Part shown: positions 39,215 to 52,100 of the stretch, piece by piece
Layout: every line of letters starts with the position of its first letter
How positions within the stretch are numbered: position 1 is the first letter of the stretch
Assembly (NCBI GenBank): GCA_003991915.1
Contig: RQTK01000985.1
Location: 1 to 64,000, forward strand
Length of the DNA: 64,000 bases
Origin: Elysia chlorotica
Taxonomy: Eukaryota; Mollusca; Gastropoda; Plakobranchidae
Reading direction: 5' to 3'
The notes under the pieces: generated by a model
What the model saw: only the letters and a program-made list of their open reading frames with translations
Databases searched by the model: none
Told to the model about the DNA's origin: nothing
Made by a program: the position numbers and the translations under genes

Positions 39215-39310
39215 CAGTGCTCAGTCGGGAGTCGGGATTTACTTGGAATTGGCCGGAAATAATTAGCCGGTTCCGGTTGATTCTCTGATTTCCGGTTAAG
39301 CTTTTAACGG
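39215..39310 (-). promoter_or_regulatory. Candidate promoter with clustered CCGGAA/TTCCGG sites
   Basis: Within about 60 bases (39250-39300) there are several ETS-like core words: GGCCGGAAAT, GGTTCCGG, TTTCCGGTT. No TATA box is obvious. The position, 1.2 kb upstream of the fusion gene's ATG and beyond the MITE, would suit a 5' UTR exon, but no transcript evidence is available. Confidence 0.3.
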
Positions 39311-39668
39311 CGGGACTATACAAACTTCATTGTTTTGATACAAAACACTAATGTTTACTGAGCTTTAATACTAATAGTTTGCAATTGACCTTAGCAATAT
39401 ATAGATTATTTAATTTCTAAGAAGATGTCTTATATAATTGTCCACAGCCGATTGTACCGGTACTCTTCCTCGTGGAATGTTTTGAGAGAGAGAGAGAGAG
39501 AAAGGGAGGTTGTGTGTGTGTGTGTGTGGGAAAAGGGGGGGTGGAAGGAACGTAGTGGACAGGGTGGCATGATGTTTAAAAACAAGAGAGGCGGCTGAAA
39601 GTAACACAAAGAGAATATGATTTTATTTTCCCCACCTAGGATTTTTTACTACTATGGTATTAGTAGTC

Positions 39669-39832
<164 letters not shown>

Positions 39833-39837
39833 CACAC

Positions 39838-39995
39838 TATACGGTCACATTAAAGTGACACCGACCCCACCAGTGACAGACGAATAAAATATCGGACAAA
39901 TAAATATGTCAACCGTGGGATTAGACCCGTGGACCTCCTGTAGTCCTGATCTGCAGACCAACGCTCTACCACTTAAACCGGTTCGGCCCCCGCAT
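39838..39995 (-). mobile_element. tRNA-derived SINE ending in a (TAC)n tail
   Basis: On the minus strand the head has A-box-like AAGTGGTAGAGCGTTGG and B-box-like GGTCTAATCCC, followed by a linker and the core GTGGGGTCGGTGTCAC and AATGTGACC. It then runs directly into the (TAC)n tract. Confidence 0.8.
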
Positions 39996-40649
39996 AAGGG
40001 AGTCATTGTTGTTTTCTTGTTCCTGAAAACGATAATCATTTCTTTTGTTTTAAAGACATTTGAAAGTAAGTAATGATTTTCACACCGACGGATTTTCTCT
40101 CTGCAGTTTGCTTCTCCTTCACTTATTAACCATACTTTAATTGCGTTGTATATGAAAGGGGCAGTGAACGTTATTATACATTTATTAACTTACTGAGCAT
40201 AGGCCTAATTGTCTGTTTAGTAAATTCATCTATTAACATATCCTGCAACCTTTTATCCATGTCCTTTTTGTTAATGTCGATTCTGTTGTATTTAATGTTT
40301 GTTTTGGCCCAAGATATTACAAGGCCCACCAGCATCCTTCTTCTGTGATAATTTAATTTTATTAATAACCACAAATCAGTTCAATGTAGGCCTGCATCCA
40401 GAAAGGGAATACATAGTTTCTAGTTCTGACTGACACACGTCTTTTCACATTCTTAGTACCGGTACATATTGTGCACTGCACTCAGCAGATAGACTGTACG
40501 TTGAACAAGGTTTTGGTGCCAGGAGATGTAGATGACTACGTTGTGAACGATTTTTCGGTAAAAAAATATAAACTGAAAATGTTCTATGTAGTTTATGCAA
40601 TCAGTAGAAGAAAGTTTGTGTTTTCAGAAACCTGTTTTTAATAACGAGA

Positions 40650-40822
40650 TGATTTGGTTGCTTAATGTTCAACACGATACATGTATATAGGCTTTATTGA
40701 GGACGGACCCAGAGACTGACGTTTGGCAATTCTGTGTGCTGCCCCACACAGACTGTGCAGGGAGACCAGGGTTCCTGTCTCAGCCGGCCATATTATATTG
40801 ACACCGACCCAACCAGTATTCT
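40650..40822 (-). mobile_element. Headless SINE (core plus 3' domain)
   Basis: On the minus strand it begins with the core CTGGTTGGGTCGGTGTCA, then GCCGGCTGAGACAGG, GCACAGTCTGTGTGG, CCAAACGTCAGTCTCTGG and a tail ATAAAGCCTATATACATG, ending in a GTTGAACATTAAGCAACC-like stretch. No tRNA-like head precedes it, so it is 5' truncated. It is the longest copy of the 3' domain here. Confidence 0.75.
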
Positions 40823-43148
40823 TTGTGATTAATCTCGTAGATCTTATTTCCATTTTTCGTCTAGTCCATGGAATTTCATATCACTCTTGCTTTCTTCCAC
40901 CCATTGTGCAGAATTTCATTCACAATCACATCATTTTGCATGATATGGAATGGTTTAAATTACATTTACAATTTACAGTTTGATCCACTTTAGCCAAAAC
41001 CTGTTATACATAAATTATGGCCACCAATTCTAGTTTTTTGCTTTACATTTCTGTTTAATATAATTATTAACTTAAGATGAAAACCAAAAAGCTTGTATGT
41101 TGTTGCCGAGAGGTTCATCTGAAGCAGTTTCCACTGCAGATGATATCATATAAAAAAATGTTGTGCATTTTATGATGGAACCTAGATTATAAATGAATAA
41201 GTATTTATGAATTTGTAAAAGTATGTTTATCAGCACTTTTTTTAAAATTCAGGTTATATTCCCTTGTTTGGAAAGAAAGTCCTGCTTGGTTTAATAATTA
41301 GCTGTGTATATCTTAAAATTTTGGTTATTTTTCTATACCAATTTTTCATGTACACTGTGCAGTTGTTTTCTTTACGTGAATTTCTTGAATTACCTGAAAA
41401 ATAAATGTATCTTTCTGTTTTTTTTGTCTTGTGGAAACAAACAAAAAAATTTCATTTTTAATTCTGTAAATCTCAAGAATATTTTAAAGGGGATGCTTGA
41501 AAAAAAAAAGTGTTCTCTTTGCATCTATCAAACTGTATGTCACTTCAGTATATATCTAAAAAAAAAATGTTTCCTCTGTTTTTTCTTCTTTTTTTTTTCC
41601 TTACACACTGACGTTTTTTATATCTGTAAATTCCAAACGATGACATAACAAATTCAGAACTCACAATAGAACAGCGACAGTACGAACCAAAATTTGGATT
41701 TAGCAGGTGAACAACTTTTTCTTTTATTTTTCATCAAAGGAAATCAAAGTTTAATTTTTATTTACAATTACAGTCTGTGCCAGTGATGAGTGTAAAACAA
41801 TACAAGACAGGAAGCCATTTGCCAAAAGTGAATAATAATAATAATAATAATTATCATCATAAACAAAGCAATATTAGTTACAAATATTTTTAAAATGTAT
41901 TTAAATTTTCATACATGAAGATACAAAAGTACATGTATAAGGAGCTTTTTGTATTATTCATAAATTAAATAGAAATGAATATACATGTATGCATCAGTAA
42001 ATAATTATAAAAATAAAATGTACGAAAACGCAACTAGACATTGAAAGAGAGAAGATTTCTCTGGTGGTCAACTCACTCTATTACTTTCCTTTTTCTTAAA
42101 TCTTATGGATTAAATAGAATCATGTTTGCCTTCTTTATACAGAGTGAAATGTTTCATAATCTCTTACCTTTGAAAATATTCAACAATACTATACAAAAAG
42201 AAAATAACTTGATCCTCTCACTATATTTGTGTGTTGTTGGGTTTTTTTTTATAGAGTAATAAAATAAGCTGCCTGGATTATTTTCCCCTACAGATAAGAT
42301 CTACAACATGTCCAAAACATGTTTTAATATAAAAAGAAATAAAACTCGAAGTAGGCCTATACATCAGAAGGTTACATGCACTTTTCAAGCTTTTGAAAAC
42401 TTACAAAGCTTTCAATAAAAAAAAGGTAAAATCAAACAATACAAATTGTAATCCTAAAGCTATAGAGTAAAACTAAAAATAAAAAAGAGCAAAAACAAAA
42501 CAAAACGAAATTTGATTTTGGTTTGTGAATAGTCACTAAATCTAGCCTTTACAATTATTGCTCACAATTTAAAATCAAAATCAGGATACTGCACATCAAT
42601 GTATGCCTCGGTAAAAAAAAAAGAAAAATTCAACCTGTAAATGTGTAGATGAGCACTAAAAGTATAACAGCCCAATTTAAAGTCTATATAAAAAATGTCA
42701 CTTTGACTCGAGTTCTCCTTGTGTCACAGTTTGTAAAACATACTTTTGTACAAATACACATGTACAGTTATGCTCTTATTTGCACTTTCAAAATGTTAAT
42801 TATCAGCAAGCCTAGTCCTCTATCAGTTAATTGCTGGGAAAGAATATAAAATGTGTTTCTTTTTCTCCATGTAAATCTTGTCCACTATCTGTTAATTTAA
42901 ACTTAGTCATACTCACTGCCATATATATACTTTTATTGGAGAAAAAAACTAGAACAAAATACAAAAGCCACATTTTCTTAAACAATCAGTTTTAGATAAC
43001 TAAAATGTTTTGCAACACTGGTAGTCTATTTAAAAAATTAAAGTAAGTAAAGCTCTTTCATTAGTAACAGTTACATTATGGAAATTAATAAAAACATAGA
43101 TATTTTAAAAAATGTACCAAAGTGTAAAGAGAAACAAAAATACTTTGG
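40823..43148. other. Intergenic stretch beyond the SPNS1 3' end
   Basis: Very AT-rich, with homopolymer A/T runs and a short (AAT)n tract near 41830-41850. A TTTATT at 42932-42937 on the plus strand would be an AATAAA for SPNS1. I recognise no coding exon. Confidence 0.5.
42932..42937 (-). terminator. Candidate SPNS1 polyadenylation signal
   Basis: AATAAA on the minus strand, about 215 bases beyond the distal SPNS1 stop (43149). Position and motif fit; nothing else supports it. Confidence 0.35.
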
Positions 43149-46100
43149 TCAGACCACAACACTCCTCATCACATTGAACCCATCCCCACTCCCATTTGTA
43201 ACAGCTGGCATTGGAGACGGCACCTCACATCTTTCCTTGGAAGCTTCAGCTGCATCTGGCATTTCAATGTCAAAAATAATTTAATTTAAAGTCAGATTAA
43301 GCTGCAATGATCAATTGTCTCATATACTATTTCACCACATTGAACTTTTTTAACAACCATGAGTACAAATGGCAATGCTACTACTTACTACTACATATTA
43401 CACATAAAAGTTAATACATCTTCCGTTTACTTCTAAATTTATGTATGAAATTACAATGTACCTATCACTGAGAAAAACTTGTGTCTGCCACAATAACACT
43501 AATTATTCAGAGAAATTTTAATGTAATAAACAATTATCAGCTGCACTATGCACTATACTCTTCATATGAGGTAACTTCAAAACTGTGAAAAATTAGTTGA
43601 GAAACTATTACTAGTACTACTAGTGTAGTATTAGGAAAATACTGCTGGTGCATGTACGGTACTAACAAACTTAAAATCTATGCCGTCTCTAGTTAGTTTC
43701 ACGTCTTGTACCTAGGTTTCCCACAGATTCTTTTGTTTATATTTTTACGCTTTGGCATGCACAACATTGCAATTGAAGTAAATCAAACAACAATTTAGTT
43801 ACTCAAGGGTCTAAAAAAAGGAAGTTAAATTTTGCGACTTTTAATCATAAGCAAAAATTGACCTGCTCATTTTATGTTTTTCATGTGTGTGTTGTTTTTT
43901 CATCAACATAAAATCTTATTTAAAATATGTCACCTGAACAAAAATGTATTGATCGCTTGCTTCTTTAAAATAAAAATAAAACAAAGGAAGAGGGAAATAT
44001 GATGTGAGGCTAATATTAAAAGTAAAAAGGATGAAGTAAGAAATTAAAGAACCCACTTCAGTAATGCTGTCAATACTAAAATAATTACTAGAATTAAAAA
44101 AACAACAACATTAAGACCAGTTTTTCAAAGATTTTTTATACAAATAATTATAATATAGCTTTTCTGTAGAGTGAAACCAAAGTTCTAGAATTGTAATCTC
44201 AAAATACTATTCATGTCACAATCAGTAAGTGGTATTATTTGTATTAACTGCTCTCTGTGGGAAGTGGTATAAAGCAGTATAGAATTAGGGACTAATCATA
44301 AACATACATTACATAACATATATATTAAGTATAGTTAACTGTAATGAGAGTAACAGGAGCAAAAAATTAAACTATTCATTTCATTGCTGTTTTGTTTTTT
44401 TATCAGTTAAACTAAAAGAATCCAGCAGAAACACATTATAAGTTTTATCACAGGCAGAAGTTTAACAGATAGTAGGTTGAAATCAAGAGTACATTAAAAA
44501 AAAAGTAGGTTCATGTACATTGTATGAGTCTTTATATGGAAACATAGGCAGCTGTCAGTTTCAAGGTATATAAGTAAATACTGTCAGTTTCAAGGTACAG
44601 AAATAAATAAAAGTGAATTTCACAAAAGGACGGACCATTTGTGTGTGTGCAAGCGTGTGTGTGTGCGCGCGTGCGTGTGTGTACTGTGAAGGATAGCATT
44701 TGAGCATTTTCTATCACAGGGTGCAGAGCAAGCACTCCAAATCTAACTTCAGGAAAGAATATTTTAATTATCTAGGCCTAGCTTCATAATTATACTGAGA
44801 TCTCATTTGTTAGAAGAAAAAATAATTGTTGAACTTGAAGGAGAGACATAACCAGGAGGCTTCATTTAACCATCAAACCATCAAATAATCATGCCAGAGT
44901 AATAAAAGTTAGGGGTTTAAAAAAACAAACAAAAACAACAACAAATAAAAAAAATCAGATCTTTACATATACATAAAACTTTTTGAAATATTTGATGAGA
45001 AGTGCTTGACAAGATCCCCATACCGATTTTCTATACCTTGTATTTATTTAGTTTATGAGATTATTTTTTCCAATTACACTCAATGACTTGAAAACATACT
45101 CCAAAACAAACAAAAAACTTTTCTGAGTGTGAAAGAAAAAAAAATTAATGTCATTAGTCTTTCATTTCCTTGTAACCATTGCATATTTTCTTCAAAAAAA
45201 TATGAGTAAAGGCCTAAAAAATGGGGCTGAAAAATCGAAATTTTACTTTTTCTTGAGTAGTTTGATTCTTAAACTTTACTCAAGGTTCTTTTATGAACTT
45301 TTCATCTGTTCAAAATATCTCTATTGTTTTTTTTTCTTTTTCTCCTAGGCATTTCTAAAAAATCATAAATGTCACCTTCACAGTCTCAGGAAATAAAAAA
45401 AAATCCCAACCTATTTTGCCACATATCTCAAAAGAAGTATTTCTTACAATTCTGTGCTTTTCTGCGGGAGCTACATATGTACCATTAAAATTAAATACAA
45501 TATTTAATCCTCCAACTTATCAACCTTTTCTGCCTGTCTCTCTACCTTTCTCTAAACGAACACAAGCTTTGTCATCAAATCATATTTTCAAAGAAGATAC
45601 AAGTATATACAAGTCTGGATAAAACATGTCATTTGACATTTTTGCATTACTGTAATCCTTGCAGATGTCTTTACTATGACTTCCCCTCCACATTGCTGTG
45701 ATAAATAATGATTTAATATAGAGCTGAGTGTATTTCACTCCTCGCCAGAACATATATTTATGCTATGCAAGCTGCACCCATGAAAAATACCATTCATTTC
45801 TTGAGAAAATCATGAACAAAAGTAAAAAGTTGGATCCATTATCACCTGAAGAATTGAACCATACTTCTGTTCATCTGTTATCTTTCTGGGATCAAACTAT
45901 TCCTAGCTAAGATACCTTAAAGGTATAAAATTACTCAATGTCATGAAAAAACAAACAAACATACACTGCCAATAGTTCTGCAAAACAACTTTTTTTCTTT
46001 CAGAAAATGTAACAATCTGAATTGTTTTGGTTCAAATAATGTTTACATAATCCAAAATTATTTCCCACTCCATGTTACATGAATAAAAACAATATAAAAA

Positions 46101-49100
46101 TAGATCCCCTTTAAACATAAAAAAAGGAGAAAGAAACAATGAAAGATTACAAACACCAAAGGTAATACCAACCAAAAGGAATAAAATTAAAATAAAAGGA
46201 GCAATTTAATGCTTTGAAATAACAAGAACACAATTTTGTTACAAGCTCACACTCAAAATGTAAAAAGAAACACATGTTTAACTCAAAATATAAAAAGACA
46301 CACATAAAAACTACCAATCACAAACGGGTTTGTGTCAAAATCCACAAGCAAACAAAAACCAAAAATGAAGTCAATTAATATAAGATGGCTCACTGAGCAC
46401 TTCCTCATCGGCCAAATAGCAATTCGTCCGACCTCCTGGCACCAGCATGGCATCATCATCACTATCGTCGGCCAAGTTTGGATCCAGGCCTGAGAGTGGG
46501 ACAACAGGGTGAAGGGAGAGGTTCGTAATACAAGGATGGGGACAGGAACACGCCACACACAAAATATAAACAACAAAAAAACAAAAAAAACAAATCAGGG
46601 TGGGTGTCTGAAAAATCTAAGGGTTTGAAAATGACATGGTGTAATTAATCCTAGCACTTTATACGATAGTGGTTGTGGCATAGATAGAGCAATCTTAAAA
46701 TTTAAGCTTAATTGCTTTAGACTAAATTAGAGATAAATAAAACAAAGATATTGACAGCAGAGGAGGATATGCATTACATTTTCATTATCATCTCACTCTC
46801 AGTTCTTACATGAAATCAAGACACAATAAGTTGGCCAGATGTTCTTTTCTGCTTTTCAACCCAAATTTGATCAAAAGAGATTGGTTATGTTTGCTATATA
46901 ATAATAATTTATTTTTAACAAATTAAGCTCATATGACAAACATGTTTAAGTGCTGTATTTCTTTTGAAAACCTAAACAAAATACCATATGAACACTTTAC
47001 AGGATAAGGACAAGGAATATATATGTAGTTTGAGTATGCAAGGGAAAAAAAATCAAAGGGAATGAATCATTTGGTCATCTTTTCAACAGGAGAATTCAGG
47101 GATTTTCAAGAAAGTGGGTATATTACAACTAGAAGGAAAAAGAACATTTGTCATTTTATCATAGGATTATTTCTCACGGAAAAGATTTTATACTATCTCC
47201 TTTTGAGCATTTTATATATCCATATGAGAATAGAGCGTGGGGCAAGCCACAACTCCTGCCTTTTATGTATTTACAAGCAGACTTACCTTGAGTTGCCAGT
47301 TCCGCTCGCTTTTTGTCCTTCTCAACAAAGAGTGCAGTAGCCAGGTAAAACGCACCTCCAAACACACAGATAAACGTCGTCAGGTACAGAGCTGTCTGCA
47401 TGGCAGGGAACTGCACCGCTGGCCGATGCGGATCTACTTCCTTGGAGGCCAGAGCATCAGATATCTGAAGTTATGTTTAAAAAAAATTAAAAAAAAAGTT
47501 CAGCAGCAAGAATATCTACTCTCTTGCAATCTGTCTTTCTCTCATTTTCATACCAGTATCTGGTACATATTTATATAAAACACCCAATTTCATATAGCGA
47601 GAACAGGTGGTATTAAGATGTTACTTTGTAATTTATCAGATTTTAGATATGAGAGTCTAGGACAAAGGAGCTTTCATATCTCTCTGTTCTTGAAGAGGGT
47701 TGCAAGGTCTTACCATGCAGAGAGTGCAAACCCATCATAAGGGGAAGGGGAATTGTTGTAGTGTTACTGCAATAGACTTCTGCTTAATCATACAAGCCAA
47801 GTAAATAAATTTGACACTTCCCAGCTCAGTAATAATAATTATTTTTCTGCCATTTTTACAATGCTCTTCATTTACTTTTATCCCCCTTTTTTCACTGCTC
47901 CACCCCATCAGCTGATATCATAGGCAATTCAAAATAGCCAAAAAGACGTAGTGGCTTGAGATAACATAAGTTTGGAACAAAGAAAAAGAGTTATGTCCAA
48001 GTAGTTTTTAAAGACTATATAGGGTGCCCACGCCAAGTGTTTCAAACATTTCAGAATTTGAGCTGATCCAGTTGGAACCCAAGTCCAGGAGAGATCAGTA
48101 GCCGGATACATATATGCAGAAATCCGGGATATTCCATATGCACCCCTGTTTATGTGATTTACCCTCCCTGGAGTAAACTGATCCCAAACTCGAGTGCTTC
48201 TCATTCTCATTTCATTCAAGAATTGGCCTATCCAGTTTACTGTGCTGGTAATTCAGTCTGTTGACGAAATCACTTACCGTTCCGATAATGTAAGGACTGA
48301 TGGCGTCTCCAAATGCATGGGAAACCAAGATCTGGCCGGACTCAGCCAAGGAGCGGCGCGTCGGAATGACAACATACTGAAAGTGATAACAACAGATTCC
48401 TGACTCAGCTCTTTTAGAGAGAAACAACCTATTGCAGAGTGTTAATATGATAACATGAACTAGCCTGGGTAATTTTTTTTTACTTTAGCAACATAATTTG
48501 AAAAGAGTCTCATCATGGGTTTAGTTGAGTTGGTGGTTAAACGTCCAATGTCAGCACTATATAGGCTATTACTATGAACGGGCCCAAAGACTGAGTCTAA
48601 AAATTTTAGTCCCCATCGTTTGATATATCGTTTGATATTTAGTATTAACTACAATGAAATTATACTGTCAATAAAAAGATTGTCAATTTAAAAAAAATCT
48701 GTTTTACAAGAATGTTTATGACTTAAACCATCTGTTTACTAAACATTAATGTCCCTTATTTATGCACATCCAATCAAGTGACTACAGACTAGGCCTACAA
48801 ACATAAAATAAGAAAATGGCTCACCAATAGAATGTCAGCAGTAACTGCCCAGTTCAAACACAACATCGTCTCACCAAGGAATATCAAAATCTGTAATCAT
48901 TAAAAAGAAAAATATGAAAATCCTTATGGCAAAATCCAAGTATGAGATGCATAAGATAATTTACAGAACAAAAACAATGGCTTAATTGGAGTGAACGTCA
49001 GATTTTTGTTTTTAAAAAGTGCTTGATAACACTGAGAGGGGTTCAGTTAGTGATGATATTTACAATAACACCTACACTTCTTTAAACATTATTAATGTTT

Positions 49101-52100
49101 TAAATTCAATCCGAGATTAAATTTATTGTTACCATTCTATAGTCAAAGTGAAAATATGGAAGGAGAACAATCATTTGCAAATTTATTTTCACACTAATTC
49201 TATCAACTTATTTATGCAAGAAAGCTGTTGTTATTTTTGTTTTTAAAGAGTATTTTTTAACAAAATCAATGACTAACAAAAATTCAAAATGTAACAGCAG
49301 AAACCGAAAACATACCCAAATCATTCTCATGCCATTAAAATTTCCCACCAGAAAATGATACAACAGAACTGCAACTTACCCACGTTACGAGAGTATTATA
49401 TCTTGACAACACAAGCCCAAAGAACAAGAACGGCACACAAGAAATCAATCCCAGTGCACAGGTAAGGGGGTCAGCTCTCGGATTTGTTCGCTTCCAGCGT
49501 TGAGAAATCTGGGCGCCTAGCGCTACTCCAAGAAAACCAGCAGCCACTGTGATGATCCCAAAAATGAGACTAATGCTGCACAACAAAACAAAAATACAAT
49601 TCTGTCAAAACTGTTGTTGCTTCTTTTTTCCGGTGGTGCATAATATTTCTCAATTTTGCCCTTGAAGTTTGTTGGATAATAAAATTAAAAAGTGCAGCAG
49701 GTTGCAAATCAGAATCTAAAAAAACCCACAATTAAGGGAAGCCAAAGAAGAGGAAAAAAAAGCTGAAATGTTTAATACATGTGGTACCAAACCTAGCGTT
49801 AATAACTGCCCTGGATATTTCAAAGAGTGCTGATAGTTTTATCGCTTAAAGCACTGGAGAGAATGAAAAGTCAGCATTTCCAATCTTAGTTAGTGCCCCC
49901 CTCTGTGTGTAAAATTTTTAGAGAATTAACTAATTGAGCTAAACCACTAATTTTATTTATCACGGTGAAGCCAACTCGATCAATAGTTTGTTTATTGAAT
50001 GTTTACACTTAAAAAAAAAAACATATTGAATCATGAATCACCAGGCTCAACCCTTTGACATAGTTTTACTGAACTCTGACTCGCCAACTTAAAAAAAAAA
50101 AAAAAATGAAAATCCATAAATTTACGGAAAATTGGCACCACTGTTATCAAGAGTGGTTTGGAGGCGGAGCTCTCCTGAAGACTCACAAGGCTTCTGACTG
50201 CGGGTTCCCCTGGAACTGTGTAGAGTAGGTCATGAAGGTCGGAGCTAAGAATGCCAAGGCTCCAGTCACAAAAGCCACACATGTAAAGCCTACAGTTGAG
50301 AGGACAAAGCTCTTGCTGAGATGAAAAAAAAAATGAAAAAAATATATATCATCATTATGGGGGTAACATGCAAACATCAACATTGCAATTAGTTGAACGT
50401 AAAACTACATTTACATGTACACATGTAAATGCTGCAAACCACAGTTGCTGAAATACCTAAAATCATTAACGATTTTTATTTTCGAGTAGACTTTTAGTTC
50501 TAAAGAGTTCATACCATGGCACCCTTCAATAGGAATGCCCCTCATTATTGCCAAAGGAATTCTATGTAGAACAAGAGTTAATCCTTTTTTTTTTAACATG
50601 ACAAGAGAAGAAAAGCAAAATAGCTATTTCATTAAGAGGTAGATGACGATGTAGATCTAACAATGGGTATATTAAAATGGAACCCGTTTTTGGATAGTAT
50701 GTCGCTGTGTCCACAATTTTAGGACAATTTTCACTCATGTAGATTACATCTCTTACACTTCGCTATACTTTAATTTTAAGAACTAGACGAGAAGCTTTGA
50801 TTGTTTTCTCACTTGGTGGCCAGCTCCTTGAGATCCGTCTTGACTGAAGTGTTGGAGAGATGAACCTTGTGGCCCTCGGACATACCCCTCTGCGGCTCCA
50901 CCGAGACAAAAATGATGAGTACCACACACAGAACTCCAAGACCAGGGGTCACCTGAGGAAGTGTTAAACAAGACTGAATGTTAACAATCATTTTTACCTA
51001 GACTTTTAGACTTGCAATGATGACATTCAAAATGTTTGTTCAAATAGTATTACAAAATAAAAAAATAAAAATAAAAAAGTGAAACTGTTAAACAAATTGG
51101 AAAAAAAAAAGTTTGTCTAGAAAATTCCATTAATCAATTCAATACCATTTTATGTTTTTTTTTTTTATATTCTTGATAAGTATTACATTTTAACTATACA
51201 TCCAGAACATGAAATGTAAATGAAAAAAAGGAGAGTTGAAAATTACATTTCTTCATGACTACAAAAAAAAAAGGTCTGTACAGATATTTCAGGCAAACGT
51301 AACTGAGGTGTATAGGAGCTCTTACAAACTTACTCTTAATGCCCATTGCCATGAGCCCAGCAAATCAGCCACATTGGATCCCACAATATAGCCCAAACCA
51401 CTGAAACAGTTTGAAAGGGAACATAGGACTTATAAGTAAGAGCATTGATCAATGCAGTTGAGATAAGTGTAACATGTGAGATATTTTGTCTTTAAATTCA
51501 ATCCCTCATGAGGACAAACTAATATAAAAANNTNNNGNNNNANNNNNNNNNNNNNNNNNNNNNNNNNNNNNNNNNNNNNNNNNNNNNNNNNNNNNNNNNN
51601 NNNNNNNNNNNNNNNNNNNNNNNNNNNNNNNNNNNNNNNNNNNNNNNNNNNNNNNTNNNNANANNNNGNNNNAANAGANATAAACTCTGAGCTGATTTTT
51701 ATTATTATTTTAAATTTATGTCCTTCAAAGGAAATTGAATTATGTCTTTTCGTTGGAGCAAAAGTAACGCTGTGGGCTCCATTACCTTCCAACAGGGATA
51801 GCAAAATAAAAGATCATGAGTGCTTGAGTCCGTAAATCTTTGGCAAACAGATCTGCTATGATTGTCGGAGCTATGGTGGAGTAGCTAGCCTCTCCAATAC
51901 CCACCATGGCTCGAAGTAGTACAAAACCATAATAATACTGAAGATTCAAAAGAGAAAAAGCATAGAGGTGCAATATGAAATTTAAAAAAGAAAGAAAGAA
52001 TGGAAAAAGTGAATATAGAGACTAATAGAGAAGAAACTGAAATACATGTATTTTTTTAATTGCGTATACCAAAGTCTTGAATTTCAATGCAATTAGTTAC

